Shown here one piece after another: positions 16,828 through 25,460 of a stretch of 64,000 nucleotides of DNA (position 1 is the first letter of the stretch; each line of letters starts with the position of its first letter). This stretch comes from Anaerolineaceae bacterium (GTDB lineage Bacteria > Chloroflexota > Anaerolineae > Anaerolineales > Anaerolineaceae). The DNA is taken from the NCBI GenBank assembly GCA_029265815.1, contig JAJUGU010000006.1, positions 100,842 to 164,841 on the forward strand. Reading direction: 5' to 3'. The notes below the pieces were generated by a model. That model ran no database searches. It was not told where the DNA came from and saw only the letters and a program-made list of their open reading frames with translations. A program made the translations under genes and the position numbers.

Positions 16828-16856
16828 AGAATACCCCAGCCGTGGTAATTTGACAA
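16828..16856 (-). promoter_or_regulatory. Promoter of tRNA-Sec
   Basis: TTGTCA (16851-16856) and TATTCT (16828-16833), 17 bases apart on the minus strand, seven bases before the tRNA 5' end. It probably also drives the M50 protease gene. Confidence 0.78.
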
Positions 16857-16887
16857 GCAATCGTTGATCAAAAAAGGAGTCTTCTTG

Positions 16888-17433
16888 TTAGAAAATGAAT
16901 GGGAATGTGGATACCAGCCAGGGCGAAAGTTCGAGTACAACCAGGCCTGCGACAATTCCCAGTGCCACACCGACAACAACATCAGAAAGGTAATGTACAC
17001 CCATCCATACCCGGGCAAGGCTTACGAGGGGAGCCCAGATAATGAGGAGAATTCCTAACCATAAGGGACCGACAACGGCGGCAATCACAGCCAGCATAGC
17101 GGTTCTGGCAGCGTGACCAGAGGGGAAGGAATGAGGATCGGTATTACGGTAGATCGCACCCCATTTTCCTTCTGGACGGCGGCGCTTGATGGTGAATTTA
17201 AAAACTAAGACGATTACAGCCAGACCGACGGAACCGGCAGCCATCAATGCTGTCAGCTGATGCCATAGCCCTTTCGTTGTCAGCCAAATGATGAATAGCG
17301 CCAGCAGAATGAACCAGGAATCACCCGAATGGGCAAAGAAAATTCCGAAAGGTCTGAGTTTTGACTGCGGTTCTTTAATTCGGAGTCTGGCCGTTAGCTC
17401 GACATCCAGTTCCAGAAGTCTGGTGAAGGTCAT
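16888..17433 (-). CDS. PAP2 family membrane phosphatase
   Basis: 181-residue type 2 phosphatidic acid phosphatase-like enzyme with five or six hydrophobic segments. The three motifs are present in order: KFTIKRRRPEG (motif 1), SFPSGHA (motif 2) and SLARVWMGVHYLSDV (motif 3, catalytic His). The family dephosphorylates lipid phosphates, including undecaprenyl pyrophosphate. The open frame extends upstream into the preceding gene, but the ATG at 17433, ten bases after that gene's stop, gives a standard N-terminus (MTFTRLLELDVELTARLRI). It is the last gene of a three-gene operon; substrate not determinable. Confidence 0.9.
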   Translation of the reverse strand: MTFTRLLELDVELTARLRIKEPQSKLRPFGIFFAHSGDSWFILLALFIIWLTTKGLWHQLTALMAAGSVGLAVIVLVFKFTIKRRRPEGKWGAIYRNTDPHSFPSGHAARTAMLAVIAAVVGPLWLGILLIIWAPLVSLARVWMGVHYLSDVVVGVALGIVAGLVVLELSPWLVSTFPFIF

Positions 17434-17443
17434 AATTTTAATT

Positions 17444-18208
17444 CTACCGCAGCAAATCTTTTTCGACGATTTCGAACTGGAATGGTTTATCAACGTCCAT
17501 ACCAATCTCGGCAAATGGAGAACGAACAGCTTTTCCCGTAATACCCAGGCGTTTGCATACACGCTTCGCGGCATCCTCAAGGGTCAGTCTTCTCAGCGCC
17601 ATCAGCACCAGCGTATCAAAGCCAATCAAAAAGGCCTGTTTTAGAGGATTCTTGCGGGTTTTGATCAATTGTTCCCAGAGCCCAGCCGGTTGAAGCACGG
17701 CTTTTTTTCGGATGTAATTGAGATCACCCCCGCACACATCACCATCTTTTATTTTTACATAGGTGCGTTTTGAATTTGGGAAGCGTTTTTCCATAACAGC
17801 GCGGTCGAGAACGGTATAGCAGACATCTAGATCAAATTTTTGAACCATTTCAATGCTCTGGTCGATAATATCTGAAGTCAATGTTGGGATATCGGCAGAA
17901 ATGGTGATCACATGAGTGTATTGAGGATGGATCCGGTCAAGATAAACACACCCTTGTTGGATGTTGTTGATCAATGAGCCTTCGTCTTTAAGAAAAGTAA
18001 TATCTTTGCTGCAGCGCAAGTTACTTGCTTCATCGATGCCGATGACGACAACACTTTCGACCAATTTTGCATCAGATAGAGCATCTAGTACCCACTGCAC
18101 CATAGGTTTGCCTGCGATATAGATCATCGCTTTAAGCCCATCAGGTACCATATCGTAAAGTGGATCTTCACGGGTTGTTTTTCCGCCAGCCAAAACGATG
18201 ACATCCAT
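17444..18208 (-). CDS. MobA-like NTP transferase domain protein
   Basis: 254-residue nucleotidyltransferase. The start MDVIVLAGGKTTREDPLYD carries the nucleotide-binding LAGG signature, followed by KAMIYIAGKPMVQWVLDAL and the metal-binding ISADIPTLT block. Unlike classic GT-A pyrophosphorylases it has a C-terminal part of about 90 residues (QAFLIGFDTLVLMALRRLTL to the end). The ATG lies one base after the upstream stop with AAGGAG eight bases before it, so it is tightly coupled to the quinate-dehydrogenase-like gene. Which sugar or alcohol phosphate it activates is unknown. The longer frame starting at 18316 is out of context. Confidence 0.82.
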   Translation of the reverse strand: MDVIVLAGGKTTREDPLYDMVPDGLKAMIYIAGKPMVQWVLDALSDAKLVESVVVIGIDEASNLRCSKDITFLKDEGSLINNIQQGCVYLDRIHPQYTHVITISADIPTLTSDIIDQSIEMVQKFDLDVCYTVLDRAVMEKRFPNSKRTYVKIKDGDVCGGDLNYIRKKAVLQPAGLWEQLIKTRKNPLKQAFLIGFDTLVLMALRRLTLEDAAKRVCKRLGITGKAVRSPFAEIGMDVDKPFQFEIVEKDLLR

Positions 18209-18209
18209 A

Positions 18210-19127
18210 TTACAACTCCTTGACCTGAGGCCGCAGTGGAATTTGCTTGATTGCTTCTTCAATAACATTGAAGTAGTCACCTGGATGGGCATAATCGACA
18301 GGTTCTTTCCTTCCAAGAACAGATACGATTGCGGCTTCGATCATGTTCGTTCCGAAGGAGCGGCCATCAATTATAGGAGTGGTGGTGATTAGATACTTAA
18401 TACCGGCGTTCCTGAAAAATTCCTGGTCTGATGGAGTGGTGGTGTTGGTCACAATCACCCGGCCAGGAAGTTTTTCTGGCATGTGACGCCAGAGATAATG
18501 ACAATCCCCAGCAACAACGGTTGCCCACTCGAAATACTTTTGATACTTAGGATTGCGTTGTTCCTGCTTTTCACCAGTTGGATAGAGCCATTTGAATGGT
18601 AAATGTTTCATCAACGGGAGTAATGTATTAGCCAGGTTACGGATTGCTTTTTCGGAGCGAACCGGAATTCCCAGTCCTAGAGAAAACATGACATCTCCAA
18701 AGATAACATCATAACCGTCATCCATGAATGCGCGCGCGGTTCCCCAGCGGTCGAGGGCTACAGCCACGAGGGCGCGTTTTACCTTCACATAACCGTTCAA
18801 TTCATTATTAATTACACTGGTGACCTGTTTCTCAAGAGTCATCTTCAACCCTGTGCCGTCAACGACTGGAGTTTTATGCACATATTTCAAAAGAGATTGG
18901 ACTGAATTGAGTGTTGTCCATTGATCTTCAATCATGAAGCCTAAAAGAGCTCCCCCTACGCCGAAACAATCGACTTTACCGTCTAATTCACCATAGAGCC
19001 TGGCAGCCTTTTCCATATCCCCGTCGGTGCCAATTCTTTCCATGCGCACCGTTTCACCCATTAGCTGGATTTCAACGGTTTTATCACGGCGTGATGATCC
19101 AATGCTGATGCTGACAGCCCGTTTCAT
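18210..19127 (-). CDS. Conserved protein resembling the family labelled quinate 5-dehydrogenase
   Basis: 305 residues. The N-terminus MKRAVSISIGSSRRDKTVEI, followed by ERIGTDGDMEKAARLYGELDG, resembles proteins I recall being labelled quinate 5-dehydrogenase in Chloroflexota and Deinococcota, a label that rests on weak similarity. The central part has ALVAVALDRWGTARAFMDDG and DVIFGDVMFSLGLG, compatible with a Rossmann-like fold. A GGAGG SD precedes the ATG and a clear promoter lies upstream. It heads an operon with a nucleotidyltransferase and a PAP2 phosphatase. I would treat its biochemical activity as unknown. Confidence 0.65.
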   Translation of the reverse strand: MKRAVSISIGSSRRDKTVEIQLMGETVRMERIGTDGDMEKAARLYGELDGKVDCFGVGGALLGFMIEDQWTTLNSVQSLLKYVHKTPVVDGTGLKMTLEKQVTSVINNELNGYVKVKRALVAVALDRWGTARAFMDDGYDVIFGDVMFSLGLGIPVRSEKAIRNLANTLLPLMKHLPFKWLYPTGEKQEQRNPKYQKYFEWATVVAGDCHYLWRHMPEKLPGRVIVTNTTTPSDQEFFRNAGIKYLITTTPIIDGRSFGTNMIEAAIVSVLGRKEPVDYAHPGDYFNVIEEAIKQIPLRPQVKEL

Positions 19128-19183
19128 TGTTCCTCCATGAAAAATTAAGGTAATGAGCGGTATTCTTCAAAGTCTATTGAGGA

Positions 19184-19212
19184 ATAATACATTCTCCTCG
19201 TATTGAGGTCAA
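19184..19212 (-). promoter_or_regulatory. Promoter of the 18210-19127 operon
   Basis: TTGACC (19207-19212) and TATTAT (19184-19189), 17 bases apart on the minus strand. Confidence 0.8.
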
Positions 19213-19275
19213 CCTTGATTGCGATTTTAGGAGTTGCCAATATTGATAACCCAGAAAAAAGGAAAAAGTAATGAA

Positions 19276-19313
19276 ATAACCGGCAGAATGTTCAATCAAA
19301 TTCAGCCGGTTAT
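19276..19313 (-). terminator. Hairpin downstream of the ATP-grasp gene
   Basis: A 9-bp stem (19276-19284 with 19305-19313) extended by inner GAAT/ATTC pairing. On the minus strand it is followed by a moderately T-rich stretch containing TTTTT. Confidence 0.6.
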
Positions 19314-19387
19314 CTTTATGAAAATTATAAAGAGATTTTGCCTTAGGTCCGAAAATTCAACATGAACCGGAGCGCAGAACGAAATCA

Positions 19388-20365
19388 TCAATCGATGATC
19401 AGATTCCAACGTTTGGCGGCAGAGTCAATGATCTTTTTAACGATATCTGTATATGAGTATCCAGCTGCGTCAGCTGCATAGACCAGTGAAGCCTGCAAAG
19501 GATCAGGATACATCAGTGGGATAGGATTGACTTCCAGGACGTAGGGGTTGCCTGTTTCGTCCATGCGCATATCCATTCGGCAAACATCTTTCAACTCGAG
19601 CACCTGCATGGCATGCATCGCAATACTCTGGAATTCCGTGGTCTGCTGCGGCGTCAGCTCAGCGGGGCATACCCGGTAAACCTCGCTGTTGAGATCTTCT
19701 TTTTGAGACGCCGAGTAGAACCCGGTAGGCGAGACGATTTCGACGATTGGCAAGACCTCGTCTCCAAGGATGCCGATGGTGAATTCACGCCCTTTGATAT
19801 ATTCTTCAACCAGGATTAATGAATCTACTTGCGATCTAACCCAGTTAATCTGTCTGACCAGTTCATCCTCATTATTTACACGAGCTGATTCATTGATCCC
19901 GATGGATGATCCTTCGACTGCGGGTTTGACGAATAACGGGTAGCGTAGATTATGATTGGGAATTCTGGTATCGTTTTCAACAACAAAGAAATTTGCTGTG
20001 GGAATATTGGCCGCCTTAAAGAGACGTTTCGCCATGGCTTTGTTGTGAGCCAGAGACATTCCCAGAACTCCGGCACAGGTGTATGGAATACGCAGGATAT
20101 CCAGTATCGCGGGCATCTGTGCTTCACGTGAATCGCCATAATGGCCCTCTGAAGAATTGAAGCAGAGGTCTGGAGAAAATCTCACGAGTTCGTCAATTGA
20201 ATCCAGTGTGGCAGGAAAATACCTGGCATTATGTCCAAGGCGCTGCAGAGAATCAAGGATAGCCTCGACGGTGACTAAATCATCAAGGTCATCCCAACGC
20301 CCAGGAGGGTCCTCAAGGCTAACAGGAGCGTCTTCTTTTAAGTTGGCAAGGACTGCAACTTTCAT
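19388..20365 (-). CDS. D-alanine-D-alanine ligase family ATP-grasp protein
   Basis: 325-residue ATP-grasp ligase. The N-terminal domain begins MKVAVLANLKEDAP, the central part has the P-loop-like VKPAVEGSSIGI, and the metal-binding end reads MDMRMDETGNPYVLEVNPIP. The substrate-side segment FNSSEGHYGDSREAQMPAILDILRIPYTCAG matches the D-Ala ligase family. Family members distant from true Ddl ligate other amino acids or peptides, and this protein lacks the compact N-terminus of Ddl, so I do not call it ddl. The start at 20365 follows GGAG by five bases; the longer frame has no SD. It is monocistronic and divergent from the hydrogenase operon. Confidence 0.82.
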   Translation of the reverse strand: MKVAVLANLKEDAPVSLEDPPGRWDDLDDLVTVEAILDSLQRLGHNARYFPATLDSIDELVRFSPDLCFNSSEGHYGDSREAQMPAILDILRIPYTCAGVLGMSLAHNKAMAKRLFKAANIPTANFFVVENDTRIPNHNLRYPLFVKPAVEGSSIGINESARVNNEDELVRQINWVRSQVDSLILVEEYIKGREFTIGILGDEVLPIVEIVSPTGFYSASQKEDLNSEVYRVCPAELTPQQTTEFQSIAMHAMQVLELKDVCRMDMRMDETGNPYVLEVNPIPLMYPDPLQASLVYAADAAGYSYTDIVKKIIDSAAKRWNLIID

Positions 20366-20588
20366 TTTTTCTCCAAAAATCATGATAAAAACAGAAGGGA
20401 TTATATGACGATTCTTCATTAGTGCAAGAGTGCAATAATTTATCCACAATTTCTCTCAATATCTCAAGGTTATGGGTTGATTATTGGCGATATAATATGC
20501 ACGGTTGCGGCCAAGCGCCTTTTGTTATTTCAGGGGTTTTAAGTTAAACTAGAGCAATTGAATCCGATTTTTCAAGGAGGATTTCGTT

Positions 20589-21077
20589 ATGGTTTATGTC
20601 CTGATCGGAGTGGGGATATTAGTCTGTGCGTTGTTAGCAATCTTAACTCGCCGGCTATTACTTTCAGCAGCCTGGCTGGCACTAACCAGTGCCCTTGTAG
20701 CTTTGATGACTTACCTGCTGGGTGCCCCACATATCGCCGTAATTGAACTAAGTGTTGGGGCAGGTCTGGTAACCGTGCTGTTTGTTTTTGCCATCAATAT
20801 TGCAGGTGAAGATATCACTCCACTCAAATCTCTCATTCCCAAGCCACTGGCTGTGGGATCGATTGTTTTAGCAGGGGGGTTGGCTCTTTTTCTTATCCTG
20901 CGTGCAGCAGGAGTTCTCAATCTGACACCGCTAACGAATCTCGAAAGTGCGATCTTGTGGGAGGAAAGGTACCTTGATCTTCTTCTTCAAATCGTACTAA
21001 TTTTCTCAGGTGTGCTGGGTGTAATCGGTCTGCTGGCAAATGGAAAACATACTCCCGATGTTGAGGAGCAATCATGA
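20589..21077 (+). CDS. NuoJ/MbhD-like membrane subunit of group 4 hydrogenase complex
   Basis: 162 residues with five hydrophobic segments. The sequence AWLALTSALVALMTYLLGAPHIAVIELSVGAGLVTVLFVFAINIAGED fits the NuoJ/MbhD family (complex I ND6-like), including an acidic residue (E in IELSVGAG) in a membrane helix that is a candidate proton-path residue. A long AAGGAGG lies before the ATG. It is the first of eleven tightly packed genes and its last codon overlaps the next start. A TATAAT at 20491 may belong to the operon promoter, but no convincing -35 box is seen. Confidence 0.82.
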   Translation: MVYVLIGVGILVCALLAILTRRLLLSAAWLALTSALVALMTYLLGAPHIAVIELSVGAGLVTVLFVFAINIAGEDITPLKSLIPKPLAVGSIVLAGGLALFLILRAAGVLNLTPLTNLESAILWEERYLDLLLQIVLIFSGVLGVIGLLANGKHTPDVEEQS

Positions 21078-21385
21078 ATCTTCCAATTCCTCTCGTTGTT
21101 CTCATTACGATCTTGTGTCTGGCGGGAATTGGGCTTTACTGTCTGTTGATTACCCGCAACCTGATCAAGGTGGTTATCGCTCTCCAATTGATCGTCAAAG
21201 GAGCCGTTCTGGCGTTTATTCTGGCAGGCAATATGACCGGCCAGCTGAACCTGGCACAATCGATGGCGTTGACCGTCATCGTGGCAGATACGATTGTCGC
21301 TGTGGTCGGTCTGGCGCTGGCTGTTCAGATCCGTCTAAAAACTGGTTCTCTGGATATTAAATCTCTATCGAGTTTGAAGAGGTAA
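21074..21385 (+). CDS. NuoK/MnhC-like membrane subunit
   Basis: 103 residues, three membrane helices, of the NuoK/MnhC (ND4L) family. It has a short hydrophobic start, then LIKVVIALQLIVKGAVLAFILAG and LNLAQSMALTVIVADTIVAVVGLALAVQI, where D in IVADTIVAVVG matches the usual acidic position. The start overlaps the previous stop by four bases and the next gene begins three bases after its stop. It probably forms part of the ion path between the hydrogenase arm and the antiporter-like subunits. Confidence 0.87.
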   Translation: MNLPIPLVVLITILCLAGIGLYCLLITRNLIKVVIALQLIVKGAVLAFILAGNMTGQLNLAQSMALTVIVADTIVAVVGLALAVQIRLKTGSLDIKSLSSLKR

Positions 21386-21388
21386 CCG

Positions 21389-23137
21389 ATGACTCCTATA
21401 CTGATCGCATTAACCATTGGTATCCCCTGGCTCGGTGCAATCATCGTCTGGTTGATGGGAGATCGCCGTGAAGATCTCACTCATTGGGTTTCAATCCTGT
21501 TTTCGATCGGGGCGGCCATCACCTCGGTGTTGCTGCTTCCGAACGCTTCTCAAGAAACTGCTCTCACGATTCCAATCGGCGGTGACTTTGGTGATTTCAC
21601 TTTTGTGGCTGATGGTTTGGGAATTTTTCTAAGTGTCATTGCGGCCGTCATTGGTTCGTTGGCAGTCATATTTTCCAAGAGTTACATGAAGGGCGAAGGC
21701 TCTCTGGGTAGATACTATGCCTTCGTTCTTTTCTTTATCGGTGCAATGGTTGGATTGGTGTTGTCGAGCAATTTGCTTTTAATCTTCCTCTTCTGGGAGA
21801 TCACAGCTCTTTGTTCTTATGCACTGATCTCATTCCATAATGATGATCCAAAAGCGGTCAAAGGTGGCATTAAAGCATTGATCATTACCTCAATCGGTGG
21901 TGTTGGATTGATGGTTGGAGCGCTTATCGTTTACGCTTATACCGGAAGTTATGATATTAATAACTTCCTTGCCAATTATTCCACCATACCCGGGAACATC
22001 CTGGCTTTACTTGCTTTTGGTTTCTTGATTGCGGCGGCGGCAAAATCTGCTCAATTTCCATTCCAGACCTGGCTTCCAGACGCGATGGAAGCGCCTTCTC
22101 CGATCAGCGCGCTGATTCATGCTGCTACCATGGTGAATGCAGGCGTTTATCTGCTGGCGCGTTTTTATCCGGCATTCAAAGACGTGCCCTATTGGAGTGA
22201 GGCGGTGATGATTGTTGGCGCCCTTTCAGCCCTACTGGCTGCGGTCATGGCGCTGGTATCGAACGATTTGAAGCGTGTCCTGGCTTATTCCACCGTGAGT
22301 CAATTGGGTTATATGGTGTACGCCATTGGAACCGGCAGTGTTTATGCCAGTCAGTTCCATCTTTTTAGCCATTCCATTTTTAAAGCTCTGCTTTTCCTGT
22401 CTGCAGGTGCGGTAATCCATTCGATTGGAACCCGAAACATGCTCGAAATGGGCGGAGTAGGTAAGAAACATCCACTTGTGAAATGGGTGTTCATTATTGG
22501 AGCACTGGCGCTGGCAGGGCTTCCCATTCTCAATGGATTCTGGAGTAAGGAATTGATTCTTGAATCCGGCTTGAAAAATGGTCCGTTATGGCTCTATATT
22601 GTCATGGTGTTTGTGGCAGGTTTGACTGCGTTATATACCATTCGCTGTGTCTGGCTGGTGTTCTTTGGCGAACCGCGCTCTGATTATCATGCTCACGCGA
22701 TTGGCTGGGAGATGATAGCGGCACTCTTACCCCTGGCTGGCGCTGCACTGGTCAGCTGGTTGGCTGCCGGTCGATTCTCAGTGCTTTTAGGAGAGAAATC
22801 GCTACCTTTTCATGCGATCGAACCTTTGCCATATAAGGAAATGATGCACGAGATTCTCTCGCTGCCGACACTGGTGGTGATGGCGGTTATCACCGCAGCA
22901 ATTCTTTTATGGGTATTCCGTAAGAAACTGGAAGGTTTAATCAACGGTCTCAAAAGCATTCGCTGGGCGGCAGAAAACAGTTTTGGATTTGAAGCCATCA
23001 ATAACGCTATTGTCAAGGTTACCCAGAGCACTGCAGAAGCATTGCGGGTGACTCAAACGGGCATCTTGAATTGGAATGTTTTTGGGATCCTGGCTTCCGT
23101 CATTCTCTTACTCGCCATTCTCGTTCTGGGAGCCTGA
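21389..23137 (+). CDS. NuoL/Mrp-antiporter-like proton-conducting subunit
   Basis: 582 residues and about 15 membrane helices. It belongs to the proton-conducting transporter family shared by NuoL, NuoM, NuoN and MrpA/D: NLLLIFLFWEITALCSYALISF (with the conserved Glu), KSAQFPFQTWLPDAMEAPSPISALIHAATMVNAGVYLL and VLAYSTVSQLGYM are diagnostic. The C-terminus is extended beyond the core. It should pump protons or sodium ions when electrons pass through the hydrogenase. Fourth-base spacing to neighbours shows a strict operon. Confidence 0.93.
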   Translation: MTPILIALTIGIPWLGAIIVWLMGDRREDLTHWVSILFSIGAAITSVLLLPNASQETALTIPIGGDFGDFTFVADGLGIFLSVIAAVIGSLAVIFSKSYMKGEGSLGRYYAFVLFFIGAMVGLVLSSNLLLIFLFWEITALCSYALISFHNDDPKAVKGGIKALIITSIGGVGLMVGALIVYAYTGSYDINNFLANYSTIPGNILALLAFGFLIAAAAKSAQFPFQTWLPDAMEAPSPISALIHAATMVNAGVYLLARFYPAFKDVPYWSEAVMIVGALSALLAAVMALVSNDLKRVLAYSTVSQLGYMVYAIGTGSVYASQFHLFSHSIFKALLFLSAGAVIHSIGTRNMLEMGGVGKKHPLVKWVFIIGALALAGLPILNGFWSKELILESGLKNGPLWLYIVMVFVAGLTALYTIRCVWLVFFGEPRSDYHAHAIGWEMIAALLPLAGAALVSWLAAGRFSVLLGEKSLPFHAIEPLPYKEMMHEILSLPTLVVMAVITAAILLWVFRKKLEGLINGLKSIRWAAENSFGFEAINNAIVKVTQSTAEALRVTQTGILNWNVFGILASVILLLAILVLGA

Positions 23138-23138
23138 C

Positions 23139-24650
23139 ATGACATCAAATTTCCTTTTCTCAAGTTTACTTCTTCTGCCCTTCCTGGCTGCGCCGATTGT
23201 TTACATGCTTGGGCGCTCAACAGCTCGTAACGGGAATGTGCTGGGCATCAGTCTGACACGGGCGTTAACCGTTTTCTTCTTGCTTGTGGAAGGCTGCCTC
23301 TTGTACCTTGTGGTCAAACAGGCTCTTTCGAGTGGCGGCACGTATCTGCTGATTGGTGATGAACCGCTTGTTTTCGACGGGATTGGGCTCATTCTCGCTT
23401 GTGTTGTCCTTTTTCTTGGGTTGATGGTCACTTTATTTTCCATCGACTATATGAGTAATGAAAAAGGTGAAGAGAAATTTTACGCGCTGCTATTAGCAAC
23501 CATAGGCTCAATCATTGGACTGGGTATGTCGTATGACCTGTTCAATCTATGGCTCTGGTTTGAAGCCATGGCGATCAGCACCTATCTTTTGGTTGCATTC
23601 TACAATGATGAACCACCATCCCTCGAAGCCGGTGTCAAGTATCTGGTTCAATCAGCAGTGGGTTCAGCTCTGGTCATGTTTGGTATCGCGATGATGTTTT
23701 CACAGACAGGTTCGACCACGCTTACCGATCTGTGGCAAATGACATCCAGCGAGGCACCACTGGCAAAAATTGCGGGCGTGCTCCTCATTGTAGGCTTTGG
23801 GGTAAAGACAGCGCTTGTTCCGCTGCACACCTGGCTTCCGGATGCTCACTCTCAGGCACCATCAGGGATCAGTGCCATGCTTTCAGGTGTGGTGATCGAA
23901 GCTGGTCTGGTAGCCATGCTTCGTGCGATTAGCATGTTTGGCAAGGTTGATTTTAACTGGGGTGCCATTCTGATCGGCTTTGGCTGTCTCAACATCCTCG
24001 TGGGCAACCTGATGGCACTGCGCCAGACACAAGTTAAAAGACTGTTGGCATATTCGAGCCTCGCACATGTGGGGTATATGCTCTTAGGTTTTGGTTTCGG
24101 TATGGCCTTTGGCCGTTTTGAGGGTGCAGCTGGCGGCTTTTTCCACTTGCTCACCCATTCAATGATGAAAGGTCTCGCATTTCTTGCGGCAGGCTCTCTG
24201 TTGTTTACGCTTCATCTATCCAAACAAGAACATGTTCCCCTTACACTGGACGACTTGAATGGTGCATCTCGGAAATATCCTGTTGCTGCTTTCGCTCTAG
24301 GACTGGCTGTGCTTGGGCTTGGAGGAATTCCGCCTATGGCTGGATTCATGTCGAAATGGCAGGTACTGGTGGCCGGTGTCAAAGCTGAAAACACTTTGAT
24401 GCTGATCGTGGTGATCTTTGCGGCGCTGAACAGCATCCTGTCATTAGGCTATTATGCTCCTCTGGTTAATCGCATGTACCGCCACGAACCTTCGACGGCT
24501 GTCGAACAGGGCAACAAGATGCCAGGATTGATGATCATTCCACTCGTTATTCTAAGTATTGCCATCGTTGTTATTGGTATCTGGCCTTCTTCAGTGCAGT
24601 TCTTGACTGAACAGGCTGGCTTGAGCCTTTTGTATACTTTCTTCTATTAG
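23139..24650 (+). CDS. NuoM/NuoN/MrpD-like proton-conducting subunit
   Basis: 503 residues, about 14 membrane helices, second antiporter-like subunit. Signatures: LFNLWLWFEAMAISTYLLVAFYND, KTALVPLHTWLPDAHSQAPSGISAMLSGVVIEAGLVAML and LLAYSSLAHVGYMLLGFGFG. The start ATG at 23139 lies one base after the stop of the preceding gene; a longer frame upstream is within that gene and is rejected. Two such subunits indicate two ion channels in the membrane arm, one more than in the minimal Ech-type enzymes. Confidence 0.93.
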   Translation: MTSNFLFSSLLLLPFLAAPIVYMLGRSTARNGNVLGISLTRALTVFFLLVEGCLLYLVVKQALSSGGTYLLIGDEPLVFDGIGLILACVVLFLGLMVTLFSIDYMSNEKGEEKFYALLLATIGSIIGLGMSYDLFNLWLWFEAMAISTYLLVAFYNDEPPSLEAGVKYLVQSAVGSALVMFGIAMMFSQTGSTTLTDLWQMTSSEAPLAKIAGVLLIVGFGVKTALVPLHTWLPDAHSQAPSGISAMLSGVVIEAGLVAMLRAISMFGKVDFNWGAILIGFGCLNILVGNLMALRQTQVKRLLAYSSLAHVGYMLLGFGFGMAFGRFEGAAGGFFHLLTHSMMKGLAFLAAGSLLFTLHLSKQEHVPLTLDDLNGASRKYPVAAFALGLAVLGLGGIPPMAGFMSKWQVLVAGVKAENTLMLIVVIFAALNSILSLGYYAPLVNRMYRHEPSTAVEQGNKMPGLMIIPLVILSIAIVVIGIWPSSVQFLTEQAGLSLLYTFFY

Positions 24651-24663
24651 GAGTGTGTAATCA

Positions 24664-24975
24664 ATGGAAATTCTAACTTCACCTCCGATCGCTTTTCTGA
24701 TCTATCTACCACTGGTGCTGGCATTGTACTTCATAGGGAAGGGTCTGGTTGGAAAAGAGCATCCGACTCCTGAGAAGTCGAGCCTTTACGCAAGTGGTGA
24801 AGAAGCTCAAACTTCGTTTGCCTCTCCGGGTTATCGGCCATTCTTCCTGATTGCCTTTTTCTTTGCGGTCCTTCATCTAGGTATACTGGTGATTGGTACG
24901 GGAAGTATTTCGTTAAAAATGCTGCCATTGATCCTTGGGTTGGTTCTAACCCTGGTAGCACTAATCCTGGGGTAA
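24664..24975 (+). CDS. Small membrane subunit, NuoA-like (tentative)
   Basis: 103 residues with three hydrophobic segments. The layout, one helix, a polar loop with KSSLYASGEEAQTSF, then PFFLIAFFFAVLHLGILVIG and a last helix, resembles NuoA, whose loop carries PYECG. The acidic FDxE motif of NuoA is not conserved (LHLG instead), so the assignment is tentative. Its place directly before the NuoB-like gene is where nuoA sits in nuo operons. Confidence 0.6.
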   Translation: MEILTSPPIAFLIYLPLVLALYFIGKGLVGKEHPTPEKSSLYASGEEAQTSFASPGYRPFFLIAFFFAVLHLGILVIGTGSISLKMLPLILGLVLTLVALILG

Positions 24976-25000
24976 TGACCAGAAAAAGGAGAAACGATCA

Positions 25001-25447
25001 ATGGAAAACCTAGCACAAACAGTAATGGATAAATTAAAAACATGGGCTCGGGTGAATTCCCCATGGGCAATCCATTTTAACAGTGGATCCTGCAATGGAT
25101 GTGATATCGAAATCCTGGCGACGTTAACCCCGCGTTATGATGTGGAACGGTTTGGCATAAAATTGCAGGGCAGCCCGCGCCACGCGGATGTGCTGATCTG
25201 CACAGGACCGGTGACACTGCAGGCACGCGACAGACTTTTGAGAATTTATGAGCAAATGCCAGAACCGAAGTTTGTAGTGGCGGTTGGATCATGCGGTATT
25301 TCTGGAGGAGTATTCCAGGGGTGCTATAACGTGGTAGGTGATATCAGCGAGGTGATCCCGGTGAATGTTTATATCCCTGGCTGCCCTCCCCGACCGGAAG
25401 CGATCATCCATGGGATTGTCGAACTCTTAAAGAGTCTACAGAAATAG
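25001..25447 (+). CDS. Group 4 [NiFe] hydrogenase small subunit (NuoB-like)
   Basis: 148 residues carrying the proximal [4Fe-4S] cluster. Ligands: C31 and C34 (GSCNGCDIE), C98 (AVGSCGISGG) and C128 (IPGCPPRPE), the standard set of NuoB, EchC and HycG. No Tat signal or second-cluster domain, as is normal for group 4. A GGAG precedes the ATG. It passes electrons between the NuoI-like subunit and the [NiFe] site in the large subunit. Confidence 0.95.
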   Translation: MENLAQTVMDKLKTWARVNSPWAIHFNSGSCNGCDIEILATLTPRYDVERFGIKLQGSPRHADVLICTGPVTLQARDRLLRIYEQMPEPKFVVAVGSCGISGGVFQGCYNVVGDISEVIPVNVYIPGCPPRPEAIIHGIVELLKSLQK

Positions 25448-25460
25448 GATGAGGGCGATC

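Noticed and set aside
17434..17580. Extension of the PAP2 frame upstream
   Set aside because: It lies in the 3' end of the nucleotidyltransferase gene in a different frame and has no homology to PAP2.
20491..20496. TATAAT upstream of the hydrogenase operon as a definite promoter
   Set aside because: No acceptable -35 sequence at 16-18 bases and no extended TG; kept only as a remark.
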